Shown: in pieces, positions 11,073 through 21,669 of the stretch | How the letters are laid out: every line of letters starts with the position of its first letter | Numbering within the stretch: the first letter of the stretch is position 1 | Assembly (NCBI RefSeq): GCF_921293095.1 | Contig: NC_060254.1 | Span: forward strand, 55,598,069-55,662,068 | DNA: 64,000 nt | Direction of reading: 5' to 3' | Origin: Ischnura elegans | Taxonomy: Eukaryota; Arthropoda; Insecta; Odonata; Coenagrionidae | Notes under the pieces: generated by a model | Databases searched by the model: none | Told to the model about the DNA's origin: nothing | What the model saw: the letters and a program-made list of their open reading frames with translations, nothing else | Made by a program: the position numbers and the translations under genes

Positions 11073-11767
11073 GTGAGTACACGTGAGGTTATACTAGAAT
11101 CAGAGGGAAAAAGAAAGCTTTTCATAAATACCACACAACAAGAATTTGGGAATTTTTATTATCACTGTATTTAACTCCGCGACCTCTAATGCCATTACCA
11201 CTTCCGTCATCTTAAGTTTTTGTTTACTAAACCGTAACTTGAAGCTGCTACGTGGTGGAAGGAATTCATAATAAAATCGTAATGGAACAGGTCTAGTCAC
11301 TTCGTTAGATTTTTTATGCACGACCGGTTTCGGCTGTTAGGCCATCTATTAGTGAAGGTTGCCTTGATTCATCAAAATAGCCTATTTCACTGGCATTTAA
11401 AGCACAGTACACGTGTATGGGGATTTTTATTATAGCAGTATTGCAATTCTCGATAACTCTGATATTAATACCACTTCCGTTTTCTCCAGTTTTTGTTCAT
11501 AAAATAAAATCAAGAAGCTTCTACTTGGTGGAAAGAATTGTAACGTCAGACGTTTACTCTTTGTCAGACTCTTTATTTTATTCAAGTTACAGTTTTCTTT
11601 TTTTTGTCGCACTCCGAGCAACTTTCCTTTTCTCCTCAATTCCTCAATAATCCTCTCTCCTTCCATCAACAACTCCCTAGCAGCATTAAATGCCAATATC
11701 AATTGAACATCTACGATATTTAAATGACAAACGTTACAGGATATATTTTAATAATTATGAAGTTCAA

Positions 11768-11900
11768 TTACTTCCACAGATTTTTTTATACTCGACCGAT
11801 TTCGGCTGTTAGACCATTTTCAACTGATCGTGAAAATAGCCTGACAGCCAAAACAGATCGTGTCTAATAAATTTGTGGAAGGAATTTAACTGGATCCATT
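11768..11900. repeat. Inverted-repeat hairpin element with CGACCGATTTCGGCTG
   Basis: TTCCACAGATTTTTTTATACTC and CGATTTCGGCTGTTAG on the left are mirrored by CTGACAGCCAAAACAGATCG and AATTTGTGGAAGGAA on the right. A related single arm (CACGACCGGTTTCGGCTG) lies at about 11318-11370. These sit within the intron array and were probably inserted later. Confidence 0.55.
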
Positions 11901-14389
11901 ATTATTATTTGGTTTCTTAAATGAAAAAAACGTATCTACTGTTTACGTTTCTACATACAATTTTCCGTCGACAGGGCAGTACAAAAATAGAACATGAAGC
12001 CACAACAGTTACAAATTAGGGACCATAAGCACCATTTAAATCTATAATGCCGAATATACCTTAATTATTCTTCCTAATCCGATAAAAGCCGTGGATAAAT
12101 GTGAAACAATTTTGAGTGTCTATCATTAGTGACTTGTTTTTTGTTGCTGTTTCTTTTAAGTAAGCAAAGTGCATGATGGTGTTAATAAAATCCCCAAACT
12201 TTTACCCTGACGTATTTATGGCCCAAAAGTATGTGTTCTTCATTTCCTCTCCTCGATCAGCATTTGAGCGGTGGTGGTAGAGAAGGTAAGTGACTGTTTC
12301 TGGTAATGACATGGTTGCCTGTCTGTCTAAACTGATACAAAGTGGCTTACCTTCATTGCCAACACTACTACTTCTACCTGCTGAGTCTACGTCGAGGCAC
12401 ACGTTTGGGGATTTTATAATCCTCTGTCTTACAATTAGTGGTTGTTTCCTATGAATTTGACGTAATTCATTAAATATGGGGAGAAAACAATTGAATTTTG
12501 AATAAAAAGCAACACAAATAAGTTTATGGCTCTGTAATTTCAATCCGTACCGGCACAAGCGACTAACAAACCAACCAATCAGGGAAGGCTAAGGTTTTCA
12601 TTACGTCCTACTCTTATCAGAAAAAAATAATGAAAACTCGCTTGTAAATACATTACGAGACGTGTATGGGCATTCTTATCGTTTTTCAATCTTCTTAATG
12701 CGTTACTGTCTGCAATAAAGTCGAAGCAGTTCTTAAATAAAATGAAAAATTTTCGTAAGTAATTGTGTATTATATGTTTGAATTGTAGCATCTGTTGTGA
12801 CAGGTTTGCCACCAATCGATTACCAACTTCAGTGACTTTCTTATTCTTCTTCACTTCATCTTCTTCACAACTTCAACCGCTTTAATACTGATCGGGGAAA
12901 GTTGAAAAAAATGAAAACCTGTCCTTGGCTTATGAATACCTACGTTCGGGCAGGAAGTTGGGGATTTTATTATCTTCTAATTTTGTATTTGTTTTCAATG
13001 AATTTGACGTAATCATTAATTATGGGGAGGAAACGTAAATCTTCGAAGAAATAGTAAAATGGATCAGTTATTGGCTCCATAATTACCCTTCGTGTCGGTG
13101 CAGGCGACCAGTCATCGCGGAAAGGCCAACAGAAAGTGACTCATAACAGTCAATTCTTATCGCAGGAAATAATTAAAACTTGCTTATAAATACTTCAGGA
13201 GAAAAGTGTGGATATTATCATCGTTTCACAATCCTCTGAATTCCTAGTTTTCCGCCTTGTCCATTATTATTGCGGCACCTGTCGGGATAGGCGGGCAACC
13301 TATCCATCACAAACAACAGTGACTTGCAAATACCGCTTTTATGCTGATCGGTTAAATTTTTAAATAATGTAAACATGCCCCTGGCTTATGAATACGTCAC
13401 GGCAAAAGTTTGAGGATTTTATTATCCTCTGGATTCGTTGTTGTCTGCAATTGGATTGGCGTTATTCGCACAATATCGAAGGAAAACATTTACGGGTAAA
13501 AAGCAGAACAGTTCTGTACTTGGCTCCCTAATAGCAGCCCACGTCACTGCAGGCGGCTATCAATGCGGGAAGGCCGGCAATATTCATTCAATACGCCCAA
13601 TTCTAATCGCATAAAATAATGAAAATTGGCTTACAAATACATCAGAGGGCAAGGTTTGGAGTTTTTATCAATTTACAATCTCCCCAATCCGTTGTTGTCA
13701 GCAAATGAAATTGAAGTAGTATTCATAAAATGGGAGAAAAATAAAAATTCGAATAAAAAGGTAGACAATTCATTGTCAGGCTATGTAATTGCAGCCCCTG
13801 TTGGGACCACAGCCCAACCAAGGTGGACAAACCCAAAACAGATATTGCTATCAATTATTTTCCGGAAATGAAGAGGTTAATATTTCTGTGGCTAATGAAT
13901 ACATCAGGTAGCAAGTTTGGGCATTTTTATTAATCATTAGAATCCACTGAATTACCTTGTTATTTGCAAAGACTTAGAAGCAATTCATAAAGGGTGGTAA
14001 ATAACCCTAAACTTCGGATAGAAAGAAAAAATTAAAAATAGTTTTAGTGTCCGTTCTTCTCTGGCTTATGATTACATCGCGGCAAAAGTTTGGGGATTTT
14101 TACTATCGCAGTATTATACTTCTTGGTCACTGATATTAATATCTCAGTTATCGCGAGTTTAGGTTTTATCAATCGAAAAGTAAACTTATCCACTACCTGC
14201 GTTTCGTAATAAGCATTCAGGGCTATGTAAAAATACTACATGAAGGCCTAGCAACAATAATTGTTGGAGCTGTGTATCTATATTTAAAAATTTACGCGAT
14301 GATACATGATCCTTGTTCCAAGTCTGTCCATAATTTTTCATCGTGTTTTAGAGAATATCCATGGTGTAATCGGTATAAGTGTTCTACCA

Positions 14390-14845
14390 GTAGATCTACA
14401 TACTAACCGTGCAGTCCGCCTCAAAAGGCGTCATGCGAGGTGTGTTAGGACACCAGCCGTTAACACACAAAAAAGAATAGGAAATACGCGTATTGAGTTC
14501 CACCTAGTTCAAGTCATTAATTTTTTTGGGGGAAAACGAATTCCTATGCGTAAACGTTAGGTAAAATATCTCTCTTAATTTATCCTTCAAATATCGGGCG
14601 TAGAAATATAATGAGGATCGAAGATGTTCTCTTTTTCGCTCTGAAAGATTCCTACTTGCTTTGTAACGTAGAGTCCTAGATTAAGTGAATAAGTAGAGCC
14701 AAGAACATTGCCTCTGAGTCTCTTGCGGCTCCCAGATTATTTCCTTTTTATAAGAGTTTGGCGGTTTCTGTTCGCCCATATCTATATTTGACGAATCGCA
14801 CAGTTTTCCTTTGTTTTAGATTAAGCTCACGGATTTAGTTGTGAA
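14390..14845 (-). pseudogene. CR1/L2-like LINE RT C-terminal fragment
   Basis: The plus strand shows the family landmarks CCGCCTCAAAAGGCG, TTAGGACACCAGCCG, AAAACGAATTCC, AAAATATCTCTCTTAAT, GTTCTC...GCTCTGAAAGAT and GACGAATCGCACAG. Minus-strand translation of this family gives the ARFV.N..GRTE pattern of the post-RT region of CR1/L2-type LINEs. Copies also lie at 18893, 21580, 26885, 44315, 52965 (minus) and 34640 (plus). Confidence 0.65.
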
Positions 14846-15499
14846 ACGGTTTTCAGTTCTTATGGTGTTTTTGATATATTAATTTATAAATTTTGTTTGT
14901 TGTACCTTGATGTCACCTTTTTGTGTAGCCATGACGTTGGGAAAACTAAATTTCGAGACGTAAAGAGTTCATAAAAAATTTTCATGTACTTACTCAGAAC
15001 TTTGCGATAGAAAACTGGAGTGGTATTTTTATTATCATCTGAATTCTTTGTTGTCTGCGGTGAATTTGACATAATTCATAAAAAAATTTAGGTGAAAGCA
15101 TAACAGTTTGCGTAAAAGCAAAACAAGTTAGTATTGAGCGCCGTAATTGCAGCTCATGACAAACTGACGACCAAGCCTGTTACAGCTAAGTGGCTAACTG
15201 TCATTGGCAACACCGCTGGCATTCTGATAAGGGAAAGTTAAAAAAAATAACATTACTATCACTTTTACAGATATCAAGGCACAATTTAGTGGTATAGTAT
15301 TTCATTTCTACTTAATCTGAAATTGGTATTGTCTGCGTACAGGATGAAGTCATGAATAAGTTATATTAATAAAAGCAAAACAATACTGCATCAGGCTTTG
15401 ACATCTCTTTAACAGTCACGAAGCTAGTTCATAGTAATTTATTTTAGTTCGACCTTTACTATCTGAGTAATCCCAGTTGAATAGCATCTCTTTGCAATA

Positions 15500-16310
15500 T
15501 TGGTCGGGGAAAAGTTTTTTCTTCATTCAAACGCAGGGCCGACATTACGGCGAATCCATCTACTTATTCAGAGCTGACAGTACAAAGCAGAACCACAAGA
15601 ATTATGATTGTCACTGAAAATCTTACAAATATTATCTTTGATGATACACAAATACATAATGAAGGCTGTCACCCAAAAAAAAACAATAAAAAATGCGCTT
15701 ATTTTACAGTATATTTTTCCTGGCACATAAATATTACTGGTATATTCGGTGTAATTTTATAATTCTCGTAGTTGACTAATTGATCTAATTGAATATTTAC
15801 TTTGGCACTGAAGACTAGTGACCCTGGAAGTTGAGACTGATTTTTGAATATGAGGTTATTGAAAATTGCTTTTAGTAAATAAAAAAGGTTCGTAAACTTT
15901 AACGTTTTCTAACTTTGGTTACTGTGAATTTTTAAAAAAGCATAAAGAATTTCTTTTGCTTTGGTTTCGAATTCTATCAATGAAGTAATCCTTAGTCGGC
16001 GTTGCTACTGCGTTTTTTGGACAGCGAAGTGCCTAAAAAATTGGAGTAGCGAGCGCTTTGCTTTGAAAAAATGTCGATTTCTTTCCTTTGAAATTTTCCT
16101 CGGAATAAGTATTGCATTAAATAGAATATAATAATAAAAATTGCGAAATTTGCCTGTTTTTTTTGCCAGTTTCTTCTATTTAATTGATATTTTGTTCGAT
16201 TTTACTCTGCATTAAGGGAGGGGCGCATTCCTCCATTTCTACCGATCGTGTTTTTGGTAGGGATGATAAGTGAAACGACACGAAAGTCAAAATCAGTAAC
16301 ATTTCAATGG
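15500..16310. other. Noncoding stretch
   Basis: AT-rich sequence with no gene or repeat I can identify. Confidence 0.4.
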
Positions 16311-16319
16311 TTTCGTTTC

Positions 16320-16875
16320 ATCATCATCATTAGTCAACAATCCTGAGATTGGTTTGACGCAGCTCTCCATTTCTCTCTCCTATCCGCAAATCTTTTCATA
16401 GCTACATATTTCTTCTCTTTTACATCCTTTATAACATTTCCTGTATAACTCATTCGGGGCCGTCCCTTGCCCTTTTTCTCTTCCACTTGTCCTTTAACGA
16501 TTGTCTTCATCAGACCATCGTGCCTCAAAATGTGTCCAACTAAGTTGTCCGTTCTTCTGCATAAGGTGTTTAGGAGGTTTCTCTTTTCTCCCACTCTTCT
16601 TAGCACTTCCTCGTTACTCACACGGTCAATCCATTTTATCTTCATCATTCTTCGGTAGCACCACATTTCGAATGCTTCCACTCTTGACTTCTCTGCTGCT
16701 GTCAACGTCCAAGCCTCGCTTCCATAGAGAAACATACTCCATATGTAGCATCTGATGAATTGTTTCCTTACTTCTATGCTGGTATTTTCAGCTGTAAGAA
16801 GATTCTTCTTTTTGTAGAAAGCCCTCTTTGCCTGCGCTATTCTACTCTGTATTTCTTTCTTGCTTTTCCGGGAGC
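16320..16875 (-). pseudogene. 5'-truncated LINE, RTE-like (family A), C-terminal ORF intact
   Basis: A continuous minus-strand frame runs from about 16870 to a stop at 16331-16333. It reads KKEIQSRIAQAKRAF...SMFLYGSEAWTLTAAEKSR...FEMWCYRRMMKIKW...HILRHDGLM...GRPRMSY and ends with ADRREKWRAASNQSQDC. This is the segment after the RT domain in many arthropod endonuclease/reverse-transcriptase LINEs. The 3' side carries a short (ATG)n run, as RTE-clade elements often do. The RT catalytic motif is absent because of 5' truncation. It is the best-preserved LINE copy in the window, and others lie at 55410 and 61565. Confidence 0.85.
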
Positions 16876-17157
16876 GAAATATAAAAACGAAACGAAAAAG
16901 AATTTAACTCGGGGAGCTAAATCCACGGTTACGGCACGGCACTAAGCTCACGGAGGGACCACGTGCAATGAAGTAGAGGTTCGGCCTACCGGCATTAGAT
17001 GCATGGGGCACTCATTTTTCGTCCCGGATCAAGACTTAACTCCTTGGTAATTTTAATTTCGTGCGGGAACGTAACTAAACACAGGCCTCGTCTTTTCGTT
17101 TCACCTCGGGTCGAAGTGAAACATTTCCCTTGATAATAATAATAATAATTTCCTTGA

Positions 17158-17262
17158 TAAACCTTGATAATGACACTTATGTGTCGAAACCATGGTCGGT
17201 GCTGAGTTGTAATATTAAAAGTGTGGAAATTACCATTGTGTTCTTCTTTTTATCATGAAACA
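17158..17262 (+). mobile_element. Penelope-type terminal-repeat arm (ACCATGGTCGG family)
   Basis: CCTTGATAATGACAC, GTGTCGAAACCATGGTCGGTG and AGTGTGGAAATTACCA match the arms of the hairpin elements at 39639-39835 and 63503-63980. Only one arm is present. Confidence 0.55.
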
Positions 17263-18455
17263 TTTTCGTTTCACTTTCCATCCCTGGTTTTTGGTGACTT
17301 TTTTTTAGTAATGTTAAACTTACACCATCATTTTAGTATTTACTTCACTGTCAACTTTTGGTAATATTAACCTGTTTCTCAAATATAAAAATATTTTTAT
17401 CTGAGGAAAAAACTGAGGTAAAATTTTCAAATTCGAGGTAATGCGAGGAGGTTGAAAAAGGACTACTTTACATATGCTGAGAAATACAGGATGGTGGCCC
17501 AAGTTTTAATCAGGTAATCGGTCACCTTAAAAGACTTTACAAACGGGAAGAATGCGTCCTTCATAAAGAACTTAAGGAACTAAATTAGATGAACGTACGA
17601 TAGGAAGTGTTGGTAAAAGTTACCATAAAAAGAATATAAAAATGTGCAGTAAATAAGCCGTTATGATTTACCGGTGAACCCAAAAAAAGTTTTAGCATGC
17701 ACGATTGCCCGATCAGCTATCGGTTCTCAAAATATTGGCGTATTTAGATGTATACCGCATATCCTTATTTAAGGTCATAAGTTAAAAAAAAGTGTCACCT
17801 TTCTGCGTCCTTCGTTTTTTTGCGTAGATTTTGCCGTGATAAGTGAAATATTGGTAAAATACAGTCAAATTAGCTGAAAATTACAGAAAAGTGCTGTTTT
17901 AGGCCATTTCGGTTAGAGTCATTAGCATTCTCAGCATTGCTCAGAAAGAGTACAGGAATAAGATGCAGGCATACCTTTCGCGAAACCAGGTAGCTTAATT
18001 GTGTAATGAATATTGGGTAGGGGCTCAGGTGAATCTCACTCAGTCTAGCATGGAGGAGAGGGGTAAATCTAATCGGAAAATTAATGTACAAGTTGTCGGA
18101 AAAAAATCATGTAAATTAAGGAAGGTATTAAGATTTTTTTACTTTATTATTTATTATCTATTATTTATTATCTATATTATTAAGAATTTTATTCGTAGAT
18201 TTTTCACTCTTAAGGTTGTCTATGTTTTTGGTAATCTTAAATATGAGACTTAACTACTGTTGATTGAAAATTATTGAGCGAATTATGTTTTTTTCATACA
18301 TCCAACGGATTTCAGCTCTTATTAACGTATTCATACTATAAAATCGCATTGTCAAAAATCTCACGACGTTTCGACGAAGGTGGAGTGGGGGGTGTCCCAC
18401 AAATCAGCAAAATCGCTCACGAATATTAATGGATTCCCCCTATCCAAAGACATTG
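17263..18455. other. AT-rich noncoding stretch
   Basis: No genes seen. A very AT-rich TTTATTATTTATTATC tract lies near 18140-18190. Confidence 0.4.
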
Positions 18456-18459
18456 GTAA

Positions 18460-18885
18460 CTATTAGTTGGAATGACGAACGGGGCTAAATAAAAAATAAT
18501 ATTGCAATAGATGCGGATGAGGCAATCACTAATGGCCTATCAAAGGAAAGAGAGAGTGGAGTTTTGACCATGATTCTACAGCATAAGCAGGGCTGTTCCA
18601 TTCTCTTTGCTTATAATGGTAAATATTTCTTGAAATTTTACTATGTTAATTTATTATACCTTGTTGTTAGTGGAGATAGGTCATCATTTTTTTATCGACC
18701 TTTCCTTTGCAGACGTTTTGCAAATTGTCCCATTTATAGGGATATTTCTAACTGTTCCAATGCGCGATTATTATAAGAAAACTATCATAACTCGATGAAA
18801 ATACATACAGAATTGCCTTGAGAAGTTTCTCAAAGTTACACTTATCTGTAAAAGTTGTTATCCTCTACTAACCCTGTCCTAGTAA
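18460..18885 (+). repeat. Segmental direct repeat, copy 1
   Basis: It is colinear with 20330-20735. Shared patches in order are GTAGATGCGGATGATGCAA-like, ATGATTCT.CAGC, AAATATTTCTT, GGAGATAGGTCA, TGCAAA.TTCCCAT and CTTGAGAA.TTTC. Divergence and indels are substantial. It is noncoding, with no terminal repeats. Confidence 0.75.
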
Positions 18886-18892
18886 TAATTGA

Positions 18893-19290
18893 GTTATGCA
18901 TACTACCCCGCATGTCGCCTCAATAGGCGTTTGACCGTTCACGAATTAATAAAAATGTAAGAAGGAGATGCGCGTTTTGAGTCCACCGAACAAAAAAGGA
19001 CTTCAAAAAAGAGAGATATTTTGCAGAACGGATTGGAATAGGCATTCGTTTTCCCACAAACAATAAAGGACCTAATTTTTCGGGAGAAAAACGAATTAGT
19101 ATACCTATCTGTTCGGCAAAATAAACATTCGGCTCTTTAATTTCTCCGAGTCGCTCTGAAATATGTCTATTCTTAAATCAATCTTGGCCTAGCACCTAAC
19201 CAAGTCTCTTGCTGCTCCCATCCTAATTCGTCAAAAAGATGAGTTATCCTTTCTGGCTTATGAGTTTCGACTTTTCTCGGTAATCACGGT
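18893..19290 (-). pseudogene. CR1/L2-like LINE fragment
   Basis: The landmarks CCCCGCATGTCGCCTCAATAGGCG, AAAACGAATTAGTATACCTATCTGTTCGGCAAAAT and GCTCTGAAATATG match the family described at 14390. It is strongly decayed. Confidence 0.55.
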
Positions 19291-19394
19291 AATCATCATA
19301 TTTTTTTCCATGCAAGCGAATCTCACAGGAATTTTTAATAGATTACTCTATTTTTGGTCGAACAGATTTGACTGTGAATATTCCACGGAGGAAA

Positions 19395-19475
19395 AATCGT
19401 CAGCCTTGATTGGGATTTGAACAGGGATACCCCGAAGCTGTTGCAGGTGATTCACCCCCTTAACTACCTTTGCCC
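19395..19475 (-). repeat. tRNA-like SINE head (minus strand)
   Basis: The minus strand reads GTAGTTAAGGGGGTGAATC...CCCTGTTCAAATCCCAATC, giving A- and B-box-like motifs about 40 bp apart. The stems are imperfect, so this is a SINE or tRNA relic. Confidence 0.4.
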
Positions 19476-20329
19476 CGTTTTTATCCCAAAAATTTTTCTC
19501 CTAAGGAATTTTGGCTGTATAGATAATTCCGTAATGGCTGGTTTACAATGGGATGTTAGCCATGAAACGGATGCCGTAAAACCTAAGCCTTTAGAAGTTG
19601 CTTATCTCCAATAGTGGACGAAAGCCGTAAGAAAAAAATCAAAATTAAGGCGCAGACAGAACCAGTTGAGTTCCGATATCATGTATTGTATCAATTGAGG
19701 CTAGTGTTTTCATTTCGTTTTTTCGCATGACATTGAATTATGCCGAACCATTAAAAAAAATGTACTCTTCAAGACACGCAATGCAATTCCTTTACGCTCT
19801 ATCTCTCTTTACCTTATAATTCCATATTTGAGCGACTTTATACTTGATTGGCAGTGTTATCTACTCGTAATATTTTTTCTTTATTCATAGGTTTAAGCTT
19901 CTAAATTCATTGCAATAACATGTATGTACTAGTATTTCACTCAGTGAATCCTTGCTGAGTATTCACTCAAATGTTTATTGACGTTGTAAAGGCCGTGAAT
20001 TTTGCGCGGTTTACATTTCTTTGGCATACGGTTGTGTTCAATTGAAAAACCTTCCTCTCACTTTTTTCTTGGCCAGACACTGCACTGACTGTATTTGTGC
20101 TCAAGACGCACTCTGATTGGCTACACGTAAGCCGTAAGCGATAAGGATGGACTTTACCATCTTTCTTATGACTTATTTCCGTTATGGAATGGTATATTGG
20201 TTCTATTATAGATAATGACGGATTTTTGGCTGGCATAAAAGTACGCCACTGGCTAGTCCGCGGTTATTCCTTGAATACGGCCCAATTAGGTTCTCTTCGA
20301 TACTCCTCCTTAATTATAGACGTAAACGG

Positions 20330-20735
20330 AGCCAAACAAATATGAAGTAATAAAGCAGTAGATGCGGATGATGCAAGCAAGCACTTCTAGGTTACGGAAG
20401 GAAAAAGAACTTGGAATTTAGTCATGATTCTTCAGCGTTATCCATGCCGGTCAAGCCTCTCTATTTAAAATGTTAACAAAAAATATTTCTTACACTTTTT
20501 TCGGAATTAATCTATATCTTGATGTTAATGGAGATAGGTCAGAATTTTTAAAAATCAACCATCTCTTGCCTTCCCCCTCGCAAAATTTCCCATTTTCATG
20601 GATATTTGAAAGTGCTCTAATGCATTATAATTATAAGATAACATAGCATAACGCAATGAAAGTATGCACCTAATTTCCTTGAGAATTTTCACAAACTTGC
20701 ACTTTGCCTGCAAAAGTTCTTATCCTCCTCCTTCG
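20330..20735 (+). repeat. Segmental direct repeat, copy 2
   Basis: Degenerate duplicate of 18460-18885, displaced by about 1.87 kb in the same orientation. The LINE fragment at 18893 lies between the two copies. Confidence 0.75.
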
Positions 20736-21579
20736 GGCCTTCCCGTCACCTATTTTTCCCCTTATTTACCCCGCTCCTCCCTCCAAAATATATATGATTA
20801 GGCTTCACTCAGCACTATTCGCACCCACATGATTATGTAGTAATATTGAAACCCGGGTCGAAATAATAGTTATTTCTTGTTAAAAATTGCACCTTGTTAT
20901 TCCAATGTGGAAAAATTCCACTCCATCTCGCTACAACCTTCGCATTCTATTCTCTCCCTTTGTGTAGTTTCGTGGAAGTGCATGAGTGAAAGCAAATATT
21001 TGAAAATTAGTGTACTGATTCCATCAGAATATGCGGATATTTACGTAGCCGTTTACGTAGTGAATGAAAATATATGATTTTTATCTAAGGATGTCAAAAT
21101 CAAAACGATGAAGTATCAGTGCCCTTAGTTTATATCCACTCTGTTGCCACCACCAAATGTCAGCAACAGTTAGTTGCCGACACCACCTTAGCATCAATCA
21201 TAAAATGTAAAAAATAAAAGCATTGCTGAGTAACGTTCAGCGAATCCTTGACTTTTAAGATCACCCGCGTGGATGACATTTAAAACAAGGCAAATGTAGA
21301 ACAGCAGTGTAAGGAAGTAGGAGCAAAAATAATCTATCAAGGCCTCTTTAACGATACATTATCTCGTCCTAGTTAATGGTTAAATGCTTGAACGCGAGAA
21401 TGAACGCCACAATGGACCTTATAATCACCAAATTGTGCGAATAAATGAACAAGAAATAGAACACATTCTAGTGTCATTCACGCATTCGTACATGCTCCAT
21501 TCCGGTCCACCAAAATAATTCATGCATCAGAAATTAAATCGTATATGTTAATGTATATTGAAGACAGGCCTTTGTATTA

Positions 21580-21665
21580 TCTGCATCTACATATCACCCC
21601 GCAAGCCGCCTAAAAAGGCGTATGGGAGGGGGTATTAGGATCCTGGCCTTTCGCAAGTAAAAGGA
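21580..21665 (-). pseudogene. CR1/L2-like LINE fragment (short)
   Basis: CATCTACATATCACCCCGCAAGCCGCC and TATTAGGATCCTGGCC match the same end of the family at 14390 and 26885. The rest is lost. Confidence 0.55.
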
Positions 21666-21669
21666 AAGA

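Larger units (their letters stand above)
9887..15500 (+). repeat. Tandem array of exon-end/donor/intron units
   Basis: The segment CTACACGC..CAGGCGGCCAACC...AACAACAGTGAGTCATT at the end of the first exon, with downstream intron landmarks (CACAGGACACACGTTTGG, ATTTTTATTAT, GATATTAATACCACTT, AAGCTGCTACGTGG), recurs in order. Exon-like starts are at 9899, 10473, 10769 and 11042, and in more diverged form near 12559, 12804, 13104, 13291, 13553, 13812 and about 15150. With a 262-bp MITE removed, the early spacings are about 304, 296 and 273 bp. Later units are 190-300 bp and more decayed, with substituted landmarks (GAATTTGACGTAATTCAT, TTGTTGTCTGC). Copies near the exon are best preserved. Confidence 0.85.

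Noticed and set aside
9887..15500. CRISPR-like array
   Set aside because: Units are long, diverged and exon-derived in a eukaryotic intron; there are no short identical repeats with unique spacers.
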